DNA of 10,377 nucleotides from Actinomycetota bacterium (GTDB lineage Bacteria; Actinomycetota; Humimicrobiia; Humimicrobiales; Humimicrobiaceae). The number at the start of each line of letters is the position of its first letter. The first letter of the stretch is position 1. The notes below the pieces were generated by a model that was not told where the DNA came from, searched no databases, and saw nothing but the letters and a program-made list of their open reading frames with translations. Shown piece by piece: positions 1-7,384 of this stretch. The position numbers and the translations under genes are program-made. The stretch lies in NCBI GenBank assembly GCA_028695395.1, contig JAQVJB010000068.1:1-10377 (forward strand), given 5' to 3'.

Positions 1-286
1 ATTCTTTTTCTGAGTCGCTTAATATCTTTGATGACAAATGCTCTACTTTTTCCTTGCTTTTATCAATTAATTCGCTTCCCAAAACTTTAACTTCTTCAAA
101 TCCGAATTTACCTCTTTCAACCATTTCATTAAGCCAGTATTTTATTGCTTCCCTGAATTTTCTTCCTGTTTGGGGAGCGAAAAGAAAGCCTATAAATACT
201 CCGAAGAATAAAGTAAAAAACATTAGAAAGAGAATGCCTACGAAAAGCTTACCGGAAGAATGGACATCTTTGTTATTATTAGCCAT
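1..286 (-). CDS. YtxH-like membrane-anchored protein, C-terminus cut by window edge
   Basis: The first 95 residues are visible and the frame is still open at the left edge. After a short polar start there is one hydrophobic segment at about residues 13-36. It is followed directly by FAPQTGRKFRE (36-46), the 'LFAP-x-x-G-x-x-x-R' signature of YtxH/gas-vesicle-like small proteins. The rest is charged and probably helical, rich in Lys and Glu, as is usual in this family. The start is ATG at 284-286 with a good AGGAAGG ribosome binding site just upstream. The gene lies 59 bases after the glycosyltransferase on the same strand, so co-transcription is plausible. YtxH-like proteins are often stress-linked and membrane-associated, but their biochemical role is poorly known, and I assign none here. 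Confidence 0.75.
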   Translation of the reverse strand, partial: MANNNKDVHSSGKLFVGILFLMFFTLFFGVFIGFLFAPQTGRKFREAIKYWLNEMVERGKFGFEEVKVLGSELIDKSKEKVEHLSSKILSDSEKE

Positions 287-345
287 ATTTTACCTTCCTT
301 TTCAAAAAATTTATTTTTATCTTTAGATATCTTTAAAAAACATCT

Positions 346-1644
346 TTATTTTTTTAATGATTTTGTATTTAAATTAATCTTTATTTTTTTATTTTTATAA
401 AAATCCCATCTGTCCAGCAAATACCATTTCACCCGCTCAAATACTCCGGCATTACCTTCAATTATAGCATCAGCTATTTCATCACTGAAAAGCTCTGCTT
501 CTTTTATAAAGGTTGCTGTCCTTAAATAATAGAAAGGCAGCATTGCTTTTAGCACTATCTCTCTTTCGCCGGGATTTACAAAATTATATGCACATGCAAA
601 TTCATATACTATTTTTGTCCAGAGCTCTACGGATAAAGTCACATTTTCAGGAGAATTCAAGCTAAGTGTATTTTTGAACTCTCTATGAGTATTGTCCTCA
701 AAAATAGTTTTCCATACATTCTTATGAGTATCCTGGCCATCATAAAATTTCTGCATGAGTTCATTGTAATTTGCTTTAAATCGTTCTGCTTCAACAAATT
801 TAAAATCACCCATAATAAAACCCTGGATGCTTCCTATCACATCCCTCCACCTGTATTCATAATTTCTCATTAGGTCAAAGATAGTGCCGGCAACCTGCAT
901 AAAAATTGACTCTATTTCCCTGTGAGGATTTTTTTCATGAAGCTTGGTTCCCAGAACAGACTGGCAGACCCTGAATCCTTCATTAAGCGCCGTAGTTGTC
1001 ATCCAGATATCAATGCCGTATTTATCAATATAGGAATATTCTTTCCAGTATTTTTCCCTTGTAAATACCTGCAGTACTCCATTGGAAAATGAAAAATCTC
1101 CACCTATAGGTTGCCTAATCCTTAAACCATACAAAGCCCTGGTAAAAGGATAAGCAAGAGTATTATTTATAGTTGCATCATGTTCGTTTCTGATATAATA
1201 AGGGGCAACAAAACCATATCCTGATTTTAATACAGGATTAACCATGTTATATATCCAGTCAGGAGCTACGCTTAATGTGTCTGCTTCACATATCAGGCAT
1301 ACTTTTGAATCAAGCATCCTGGCTCCTTCGAGTATCGTCCTGATAGCAGAACCCTTTCCTTTAGCGCCAGAATATTTTGTTGATATGCATTCAATTCCTT
1401 TTGGCAGCATGGTCTTTCCAATAGCAGCTGTTGTTTTGTCTTCTGAATCACTGTCAGCATTAAGAACAACGCTTTTAAGTTCAGGGTAGTACTTTTTTAA
1501 ACCTTCGCCGCAATTTTTAAGAATATTCGAAATTGTAGCTTCATTATTATATGTCGGAATACCGACAACTATATCTGCCCTGTTTATTTTTTTAAGCTGC
1601 AGCATGAAATCCTTTTCCAGAAACTCATTTGCAAAATCAGTCAT
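346..1644 (-). CDS. GT-A glycosyltransferase, mannosylglycerate synthase / glucosyl-3-phosphoglycerate synthase-like
   Basis: This 432-residue protein has no signal peptide or membrane segment and is probably cytosolic. The nucleotide-sugar fold opens with VVGIPTYNN (26-34), then NADSDSED (62-69) and a KGKG loop (95-98). EAD at 120-122 sits where the metal-binding DXD-type motif belongs. Residues 120-240 resemble Rhodothermus mannosylglycerate synthase from memory: ADxxxxxPDWI, GYGFVxxYY, QPIGG (178-182), YGIDIW (209-214) and a likely metal-ligand His236. Related GT78/GT81 enzymes move mannose or glucose from a nucleotide sugar to D-glycerate or 3-phosphoglycerate. The adjacent HAD phosphatase favours the phosphorylated, two-step route. 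Residues from about 245 to 432 form a long, probably helical C-terminal part with no motif I recognise. ATG at 1642-1644 follows an AAGGA site. The family is fairly sure; donor, acceptor and product are inferred. Confidence 0.75.
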   Translation of the reverse strand: MTDFANEFLEKDFMLQLKKINRADIVVGIPTYNNEATISNILKNCGEGLKKYYPELKSVVLNADSDSEDKTTAAIGKTMLPKGIECISTKYSGAKGKGSAIRTILEGARMLDSKVCLICEADTLSVAPDWIYNMVNPVLKSGYGFVAPYYIRNEHDATINNTLAYPFTRALYGLRIRQPIGGDFSFSNGVLQVFTREKYWKEYSYIDKYGIDIWMTTTALNEGFRVCQSVLGTKLHEKNPHREIESIFMQVAGTIFDLMRNYEYRWRDVIGSIQGFIMGDFKFVEAERFKANYNELMQKFYDGQDTHKNVWKTIFEDNTHREFKNTLSLNSPENVTLSVELWTKIVYEFACAYNFVNPGEREIVLKAMLPFYYLRTATFIKEAELFSDEIADAIIEGNAGVFERVKWYLLDRWDFYKNKKIKINLNTKSLKK

Positions 1645-1754
1645 CTTTTTCCTTCTTTTTAAAAAATTTTACTAAAAATTTAATAATCTTCTGAATATAT
1701 TCTATTTTAGAATGTATTATATTTTATTTCCAAAAATTGAAATAATAAATGGGA

Positions 1755-2612
1755 TTAAGCAAAAAGATATCTTATTACTTCTTCCCATCCCCTGTTCATC
1801 TTTTTTTCTGTTATAAAAACATTATCATAATTGGGGAGAGCTTCAAGAACATGCTCTTCTTCATTAATATCATTATTCATTAAAAAAAAGAATCCGACTT
1901 CATCAGCTATTTTTAAATCTTCGGCTGAGTCTCCCAGGGCAAAACAATTTTCTTTTTTAAAGCCTCTGATTTTTCTATCAAGTCTTACGCCTTTGGATTT
2001 ATCCACTCCCTTTGGCATAAGATTATAAAAGTAAGTCTTACAGTCGGGGAATTCAGCTGTATAAAGCGAAGTCGGACCGTTATTCATAATCATTGAATCG
2101 CTAAAACCATTTTCATCCAAAATCCTGTTTGCTTCTTTTACATCTATCTCTCCTAAAAAAAGAATATTCGTATTTCTGTTTTTATTCCATTCCGGCTTGC
2201 AATCAATTTTTGATGGAAAACTGCTCTTTATTAAATGCACGACATTCTGGAAATCCTCACCCAGACTTGTAAAATCATGCTTGAAATTTTTTCTATCATA
2301 TGTCTGGTGGACTTCCTTTCCCCTGTTATAAACAACTTCAGCTCCAAGTTCGGCAATATAATTATATAAGTTCAGCATCTGTGCATTATATCTTAACTGG
2401 TACCTGTTTCTTCCTGAAATCATAACAAGGTCAATATCTTTTGAATTCAATAATTCAAGACAACTTACTGCCCCAAAAAAATAAAATCCTTCATTGTCAT
2501 TAATAATGCTGCCTTTGTCATTAAAAAGAGTCCCGTCGCAATCCGTGTAAATAGCCTTTACCTCTTTGATTTCTTTTTTAATCATATCTTTATAATCCTG
2601 GAAAAATTTCAT
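1755..2612 (-). CDS. HAD-superfamily phosphatase, possible glycosyl-3-phosphoglycerate phosphatase
   Basis: This 285-residue protein shows the full HAD catalytic set. Motif I is DCDGT (Asp24 nucleophile, Asp26 acid/base). Motif II is Ser66 in MISGR. Motif III is probably Lys207 in SKG. Motif IV is GDSAED (227-232), which would coordinate Mg2+. The cap-type insertion between motifs II and III (about 95-195) and the AELGAEVVYNRG stretch fit the Cof/type IIB branch, which includes mannosyl- and glucosyl-3-phosphoglycerate phosphatases and sucrose phosphatases. It lies 110 bases upstream of the glycosyltransferase on the same strand, as expected if it dephosphorylates that enzyme's product. The ATG at 2610-2612 has only a modest GTGGGG site about 11 bases upstream, so translation may be weak or start elsewhere. 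The HAD phosphatase call is firm; the substrate is inferred from context. Confidence 0.75.
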   Translation of the reverse strand: MKFFQDYKDMIKKEIKEVKAIYTDCDGTLFNDKGSIINDNEGFYFFGAVSCLELLNSKDIDLVMISGRNRYQLRYNAQMLNLYNYIAELGAEVVYNRGKEVHQTYDRKNFKHDFTSLGEDFQNVVHLIKSSFPSKIDCKPEWNKNRNTNILFLGEIDVKEANRILDENGFSDSMIMNNGPTSLYTAEFPDCKTYFYNLMPKGVDKSKGVRLDRKIRGFKKENCFALGDSAEDLKIADEVGFFFLMNNDINEEEHVLEALPNYDNVFITEKKMNRGWEEVIRYLFA

Positions 2613-2721
2613 TTATTTATTTACCCCACTACGTTTCTTTTATTTTTTTACTTATATGCCATTATTCTGATTTATCATTGAATTTTCCACATATTATTAT
2701 TTTTGGCAATAAAACAGCTTG

Positions 2722-3852
2722 TCAGCTCTTAAACTCGGATTTTATTCTTACAAATTGCATAATATCCGTCTTGGTGAGAAGCCCTTCCAGTCTACCGTTT
2801 TTAATCACGACAAGTGCGCTTATATTCCCTGTATTAATCTTTTTGACTGCTTCATACAGCTCTGTGTCCATCTCTACTTTATCTTCTTCGATATATGTGT
2901 TTACGATTTCTCCAACTGTGGTTATATCCCATTTGTCCCTTGGCAATTCCTTTATATCGTTTAAGGTTATTATTCCAATATACCTATCATTATTGTTTTT
3001 ATCGATAACCGGAAATTTGCCATATTTATATTTCAGAAACCAGTCATCGATAAGTTCTCTTACAGTGATATCCTTAGATACTGCAATTATTTCAGTAGTG
3101 ATTACATCTTTTACTTTTATTCCTTTGATTGACCGCTCCAAGGCAACCTGCGAATAAGTCTGTGCTGCAGCCGATTGCAAAAACCAGCCTATGAATATTA
3201 ACCATACGCCATTGAAAAATGCCCCAAGAAATATATATACAATTCCTACGGCTATCATCGCAAAACCAATGCCCCTGCCTATGTTAGAAGCAATTATTGT
3301 AGCTTTCTCAAAATTATTGGTAAATTTCCATATAATCGACCTTAAAACCCTCCCGCCATCAAGAGGAAAACCAGGAAGAAGATTGAAGGTCCCCAATGCT
3401 ATATTAATAATAGTAAGATATTTTGCCGGTTCCATTATTGCGGGGACTTGTCTTGACAGCGCCCATACTGCACCGAAAACTATTGCAAGAAAATAGCTGG
3501 CAGCAGGTCCTGCTATTGAAATCTGGAACTCTTTGGCAGGAGTATCAGGTTCATTTTCAATTTGAGCAATACCTCCAAATATAAATAGGGTTATCTGCTT
3601 TACAGGTATCCCTTTTCTTATAGAAGTTATTGAGTGAGATACTTCATGAAATAGTATTGAAAAAAAGAATAATAAAGCACTTATGATGGTGATTATTATA
3701 ATCAGCCAAATGCTTGTACCCGGCAAGACTCTTGGAAAATAAGAAAATCCGAAGAAGTACACGATAAGAGCAAAAATAACAAACCAGCTGTAATCTATCC
3801 TTATATCTATTTTGGCAATCCTGAAAATTTTAAAAGAATTTTTTCTGATCAT
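2722..3852 (-). CDS. Site-2 protease (M50) with two C-terminal CBS domains
   Basis: This is a 376-residue intramembrane zinc metalloprotease. Using the ATG at 3850-3852, HEVSH (69-73) supplies the catalytic Glu and two zinc His. FPLDGG (162-167) supplies the third zinc ligand, an Asp. Hydrophobic segments flank both motifs (about 22-40, 47-70, 107-125, 140-160, 185-225). Two CBS domains follow, at about 244-305 and 312-368, each ending in a G-I/L-L/I-T-x-x-D-I motif. CBS domains usually bind adenine nucleotides, so the protease may respond to energy state. Members of this family cut membrane proteins such as anti-sigma factors; no candidate substrate is in the window. An in-frame GTG at 3859-3861 would add three residues but lies inside the AAGGTGAGG ribosome binding site, so I prefer the ATG. 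It is the first gene of the left minus-strand group and is divergent from the acyltransferase. Confidence 0.88.
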   Translation of the reverse strand: MIRKNSFKIFRIAKIDIRIDYSWFVIFALIVYFFGFSYFPRVLPGTSIWLIIIITIISALLFFFSILFHEVSHSITSIRKGIPVKQITLFIFGGIAQIENEPDTPAKEFQISIAGPAASYFLAIVFGAVWALSRQVPAIMEPAKYLTIINIALGTFNLLPGFPLDGGRVLRSIIWKFTNNFEKATIIASNIGRGIGFAMIAVGIVYIFLGAFFNGVWLIFIGWFLQSAAAQTYSQVALERSIKGIKVKDVITTEIIAVSKDITVRELIDDWFLKYKYGKFPVIDKNNNDRYIGIITLNDIKELPRDKWDITTVGEIVNTYIEEDKVEMDTELYEAVKKINTGNISALVVIKNGRLEGLLTKTDIMQFVRIKSEFKS

Positions 3853-3959
3853 TTCCCTCACCTTTTAAAAGATCTGTTTTTTAAAAACCTTTTAATATAT
3901 TTTTAATATACATAATCATATAATAAAGATAGAAATGTAAAAATAGTAACAATAAAGAA
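3853..3959. promoter_or_regulatory. Divergent intergenic region with candidate promoters for both flanking genes
   Basis: This 107-base, very AT-rich stretch must drive both the protease (minus) and the acyltransferase (plus). On the plus strand a perfect TATAAT lies at 3919-3924, about 35 bases before the acyltransferase ATG, but no good -35 box precedes it. On the minus strand TTTACA (3936-3941) and TATGAT (3915-3920) are 15 bases apart, short of the ideal 17. The protease's AAGGTGAGG site is at 3856-3864. In DNA this AT-rich, chance -10 boxes are common, so the layout is firm but the individual boxes are tentative. Confidence 0.35.
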
Positions 3960-4685
3960 ATGAAGAAAATAAATGAATTTTTTTATTCATTCCCCAGAAT
4001 TATCATTGTAAATATTTTTAAGATTATTATAAGGATAAGGGTATTTAATTATGAAAGAATACCTGTAAACCGGCAGGTAATTTTTGCTATAAACCATGTT
4101 ACCGGAGCAGATCCTATACTAATTCTGGCAGGTCTTAAGAAAAAACTCGTTTTTCTTGCAATATCTGATGATTTTAAGACAAAATTTACAAATTTCTTTT
4201 TTAGAAAAGTAGGAAATGCAGTGCCTGTTTTTCAAAAAGATTTATATAAAAATTTCAGCAGCTTTAAAGAAATATTTGAAAACCTGAAAACAAAAAAAGT
4301 AAGCCTTGCTATTTTCCCTGAAGGAAAACTTAATAAAACTGATGTCTATGATGATTTTAAAAAAGGAACTGCTTATTTCGCATATAAATCAAAACTCTCC
4401 ATTATACCTATTTATATACAGGGAGTGAGAGGTTTGAAGGCAGGGACAAGAGCAGAGAACAATAAAGTCTCTGAAGGTATATCTGCTCTGGCTATAAATC
4501 TTTTCAGAAGGATAAATATTTTCGTAGGCAATCCGATAGATCCTATTGCTGAAAATATTATCAGTGATTTTAAGAACCCGGATACAAATAAAAATTACAG
4601 GGAAATAGTAGACGATATCCATGAACAGTTGGAAGAAGATTTTTGGGAACTTCAGTATGAAGCTAAAGAAATCCTTGGAAAATGA
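3960..4685 (+). CDS. 1-acylglycerol-3-phosphate acyltransferase-like (PlsC/LPLAT family)
   Basis: This 241-residue protein has the two main acyltransferase motifs. NHVTGAD (45-51) gives the catalytic His46-x4-Asp51 pair, and FPEG (119-122) is the glycerol-phosphate-binding motif. The later hydrophobic strand IIPIYIQG (148-155) matches the family's fourth motif. The second motif, usually G-x-I-F-I-D-R, reads NAVPVFQKD (86-94) and lacks the usual Arg, which may mean a different acceptor lipid. A hydrophobic, basic N-terminus (about 10-28) suggests membrane association. Such enzymes move an acyl chain from acyl-ACP or acyl-CoA to a lysophospholipid or a related alcohol. It is the only plus-strand gene, probably a single-gene transcript closed by its own terminator. 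No convincing ribosome binding site precedes the ATG, only AATAAAGAA. It need not be the main phospholipid enzyme of the cell. Confidence 0.82.
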   Translation: MKKINEFFYSFPRIIIVNIFKIIIRIRVFNYERIPVNRQVIFAINHVTGADPILILAGLKKKLVFLAISDDFKTKFTNFFFRKVGNAVPVFQKDLYKNFSSFKEIFENLKTKKVSLAIFPEGKLNKTDVYDDFKKGTAYFAYKSKLSIIPIYIQGVRGLKAGTRAENNKVSEGISALAINLFRRINIFVGNPIDPIAENIISDFKNPDTNKNYREIVDDIHEQLEEDFWELQYEAKEILGK

Positions 4686-4725
4686 TAAGCTGCCTTAAAA
4701 ATATCAGGCAGCTTATCATTTTTTA
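4681..4725 (+). terminator. Intrinsic terminator overlapping the acyltransferase stop codon
   Basis: AATGATAAGCTGCCT (4681-4695) and its exact reverse complement (4706-4720) form a perfect 15-bp stem with a 10-base loop. The second arm ends in TT and is followed by TTTTT, giving a run of seven T at 4719-4725. The TGA stop codon (4683-4685) lies inside the left arm, so termination is very close to the end of translation. Read from the clpB side, the same stem is followed by only four T, so it may stop convergent transcripts as well, but less well. Confidence 0.88.
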
Positions 4726-4778
4726 TCATTATATATATATAATGCTTTTATATATAATCGGAACTTGATAAAAACATC

Positions 4779-7370
4779 TTAGCTTATTTTAAAATCAAGC
4801 TTTTTACCTTCCGGACCGGTAGTGCCGATTAATACAGTATCGCCTTCTTTTATTTCACCGTTTAAGATTTTCATAGCTAAAATATTTTGTATCTCATTCT
4901 GGATAACTCTTTTTAAAGGCCTTGCACCATAGACAGGGTCAAATCCTTCTTTAGCTACCAGTTCTTTAGCATCATCGGAAATATCAACAGCAATATTTCT
5001 GTCTTCCATAATGCTTTTTAGCTTTTCAAATTGTATCAGCACTATCTTTTTAATCTCTTCAATTCCAAGCCTGTGGAAAATTATTATATCGTCTACCCTG
5101 TTTAAAAACTCAGGTTTGAAATAATTCTTCATTGCATCAAGAACCATGTTCTCTATCTCTTTTTCATCCTTCTTGCCAAATTCTATTATGTGCTGGCTCC
5201 CAATATTGGATGTCATTATAAGGACTGCATTTTTAAAATCAACTGTTCTCCCGTGCCCGTCTGTAAGCCTTCCGTCATCCATTATTTGCAGCAGAATATT
5301 AAATACATCTGGATGCGCTTTTTCTATCTCGTCAAGAAGAATAACTGAATAAGGCCTTCTCCTTACAGCTTCAGTAAGATAACCGCCCTCTTCATAACCC
5401 ACATAGCCAGGGGGAGCCCCTATAAGCCTTGAGACAGTGTGTTTTTCCATATATTCAGACATATCAATCCTTATCATTGCCCGCTCGTCATCAAAAAGAA
5501 ATTCTGCAAGAGCTTTAGAAAGCTCAGTCTTGCCTACGCCTGTAGGGCCAAGAAAAATAAAAGAGCCTATGGGTTTATTTGGATCTCCCAAACCTGCACG
5601 GGCTCTTCTTATTGCGTTTGCCACTGCAGATATGGCTTCATCCTGCCCTATTACTCTTTCTTTTATCCTGTCTTCCATAAGAATCAGCTTCTCGACTTCA
5701 CCTTCAATCAGTTTTGAAAGAGGTATTCCGGTCCACTTAGAAATAATCTCAGCAATATCCTCATCATCTACTTCCTCTTTAAGCATTTTTTTGTCTTTCT
5801 GAAGTTCGGAAAGTTTTACATTTTCTTCACTTAATCGCTTATTCAGCTCCATTAACCTTCCATACCTCAATTCAGCCGCTTTTTGCAGATTAGCTTCTCT
5901 TTCTGCCTGCTCTGCCTCGGTTTTTGTTTTCTCTATTTCTTCCTTTATAGACTGAATGCTTTTTATCGCATCTTTTTCTTTTCTCCAGTGCGCCTTCATC
6001 GTATCGCTCTGGCTTTTTAGCTCAGCGAGTTCTTTTTTTATTTTTTCGAGACGCTCGATTGAAGATTTATCTTTCTCTTTCTTCAGCGCCTGCGCTTCTA
6101 TCTCGAGCTGTTTTACTTTTCTTTCTATTTCATCGATTTCTGTAGGCATGCTGTCTATTTCAATCCTTAATTTTGAAGCCGCTTCATCAATAAGATCTAT
6201 AGCCTTGTCAGGCAAAAACCTGTCTGTAATATATCTATTTGACAAAATAGCTGCTGAAATTATTGCAGAGTCTTTTATCCTTACGCCATGATGTACTTCA
6301 TATTTTTCCTTTAGCCCCCTCAATATGGCAATTGTATCTTCCACATCAGGCTCACGTACAAATACAGTCTGGAATCTTCTTTCAAGTGCTGCATCTTTTT
6401 CGATATGCTTTCTGTATTCATCAAGAGTTGTAGCACCGACCATATGAAGTTCCCCTCTTGCAAGCATGGGCTTAAGCATGTTCGATGCATCCATTGCACC
6501 TTCAGCTGCTCCTGCCCCTACAACAGTATGCAGTTCATCAATAAATAAAATTATTTTACCTTCTGATTTGGTTATCTCTTTTAAAACTGCCTTTAGCCTG
6601 TCTTCAAATTCTCCCCTGTATTTTGCTCCGGCAATTATAGCTCCCATATCAAGCGCAAATATGGTCTTGTCTTTGAGTCCTTCCGGAACATCTCCGGATA
6701 CTATTCTCTGAGCAAGGCCTTCAACAATTGCGGTCTTGCCGACTCCCGGTTCGCCAATAAGAACCGGATTATTCTTAGTCCTTCTGGAAAGCACCTGTAT
6801 GACTCTTCTGATTTCATCGTCCCTGCCGATAACAGGGTCCAGCTTGCCTTTTTTTGCAAGAGCTGTGATATCTTTGCCAAATCTCTGCAGCGCCTGGTAT
6901 TTATCTTCAGGATTCTGGTCGGTAACTCTCTGGCTGCCTCTTATCTCTACAAGTGCCTGGTAAACTTTTTGTTTTGTAATAGAATTTTTTCTTAAAATCT
7001 CTCCAGTTTTGCTCTTACTCTCAGAAAGGGCTATCAGCAAGTGCTCAGTGCTCACATAATCATCCTTTAATTGCTGCGCTTCTTTGGCAGCAAGATTTAA
7101 AGTATTGCTAAGTTCAGAGCTTAAATATACCTGCACATTATCTCCTGATACCTTGGGATACTTCTGCAGCTCTTCATTAAACAATGCTGCAATACCTGAA
7201 ACATCTATATTAATTTTCTCAATCAGCGGAAGGATTATACCTTCGCTCTGATTTAAAAGTGCATTCATCAAATGTATATCAGCGATTTCCTGGTTACCAT
7301 TATCGATAGCAATCGTATTGGCAGCAGAAATCGCTTCCTGCGCTTTTACTGTAAATTTATCAAATTGCAT
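4779..7370 (-). CDS. clpB: ATP-dependent disaggregase ClpB (Hsp100)
   Basis: This is a complete 863-residue class I Hsp100, the normal length for ClpB. The order is an N-domain of two Clp repeats (about 1-150), then the first AAA+ module with Walker A GEPGVGKT (206-213), pore loop KYRG (250-253), Walker B FIDE (276-279) and arginine fingers at 331-332. The ClpB-specific coiled-coil middle domain follows (about 405-530). The second AAA+ module has Walker A GPTGVGKT (608-615), pore loop GYVG (655-658), Walker B LLDE (678-681), Arg758 and sensor-2 GAR (815-817). The middle domain and the lack of a ClpP-binding IGF loop separate it from ClpA/ClpC. Hexamers thread aggregated proteins through the pore, working with DnaK and DnaJ encoded just upstream. 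The ATG follows AGAGGTGA, which overlaps the dnaJ stop. No residue expected for activity appears to be missing. Confidence 0.98.
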   Translation of the reverse strand: MQFDKFTVKAQEAISAANTIAIDNGNQEIADIHLMNALLNQSEGIILPLIEKINIDVSGIAALFNEELQKYPKVSGDNVQVYLSSELSNTLNLAAKEAQQLKDDYVSTEHLLIALSESKSKTGEILRKNSITKQKVYQALVEIRGSQRVTDQNPEDKYQALQRFGKDITALAKKGKLDPVIGRDDEIRRVIQVLSRRTKNNPVLIGEPGVGKTAIVEGLAQRIVSGDVPEGLKDKTIFALDMGAIIAGAKYRGEFEDRLKAVLKEITKSEGKIILFIDELHTVVGAGAAEGAMDASNMLKPMLARGELHMVGATTLDEYRKHIEKDAALERRFQTVFVREPDVEDTIAILRGLKEKYEVHHGVRIKDSAIISAAILSNRYITDRFLPDKAIDLIDEAASKLRIEIDSMPTEIDEIERKVKQLEIEAQALKKEKDKSSIERLEKIKKELAELKSQSDTMKAHWRKEKDAIKSIQSIKEEIEKTKTEAEQAEREANLQKAAELRYGRLMELNKRLSEENVKLSELQKDKKMLKEEVDDEDIAEIISKWTGIPLSKLIEGEVEKLILMEDRIKERVIGQDEAISAVANAIRRARAGLGDPNKPIGSFIFLGPTGVGKTELSKALAEFLFDDERAMIRIDMSEYMEKHTVSRLIGAPPGYVGYEEGGYLTEAVRRRPYSVILLDEIEKAHPDVFNILLQIMDDGRLTDGHGRTVDFKNAVLIMTSNIGSQHIIEFGKKDEKEIENMVLDAMKNYFKPEFLNRVDDIIIFHRLGIEEIKKIVLIQFEKLKSIMEDRNIAVDISDDAKELVAKEGFDPVYGARPLKRVIQNEIQNILAMKILNGEIKEGDTVLIGTTGPEGKKLDFKIS

Positions 7371-7375
7371 CTAAA

Positions 7376-7384
7376 TCACCTCTA
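7376..7384 (-). promoter_or_regulatory. clpB ribosome binding site overlapping the dnaJ stop codon
   Basis: AGAGGTGA (7376-7383, minus strand) shares bases with the dnaJ TAG stop (7382-7384) and lies five bases before the clpB ATG. The gap between the two genes is only 11 bases. This arrangement supports one dnaJ-clpB transcript and suggests that ribosomes finishing dnaJ help start clpB. Confidence 0.8.

Noticed and set aside
54..326. Plus-strand open frame of 90 codons at the left edge
   Set aside because: It is antisense to the YtxH-like gene, which has a clear motif, membrane segment and ribosome binding site; the plus-strand translation is low-complexity.
1716..1721. Perfect TATAAT on the minus strand upstream of the glycosyltransferase
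   Set aside because: No acceptable -35 box lies 16-18 bases upstream, and the gap is so AT-rich that this hexamer is expected by chance.
2678..3157. Plus-strand open frame of 159 codons
   Set aside because: It mirrors the CBS region of the site-2 protease on the opposite strand and shows only Ser/Ile/Leu-rich shadow composition.
3853..3861. GTG at 3859-3861 as the site-2 protease start
   Set aside because: The GTG lies within the ribosome binding site itself; the ATG three codons later has proper spacing of about eight bases.
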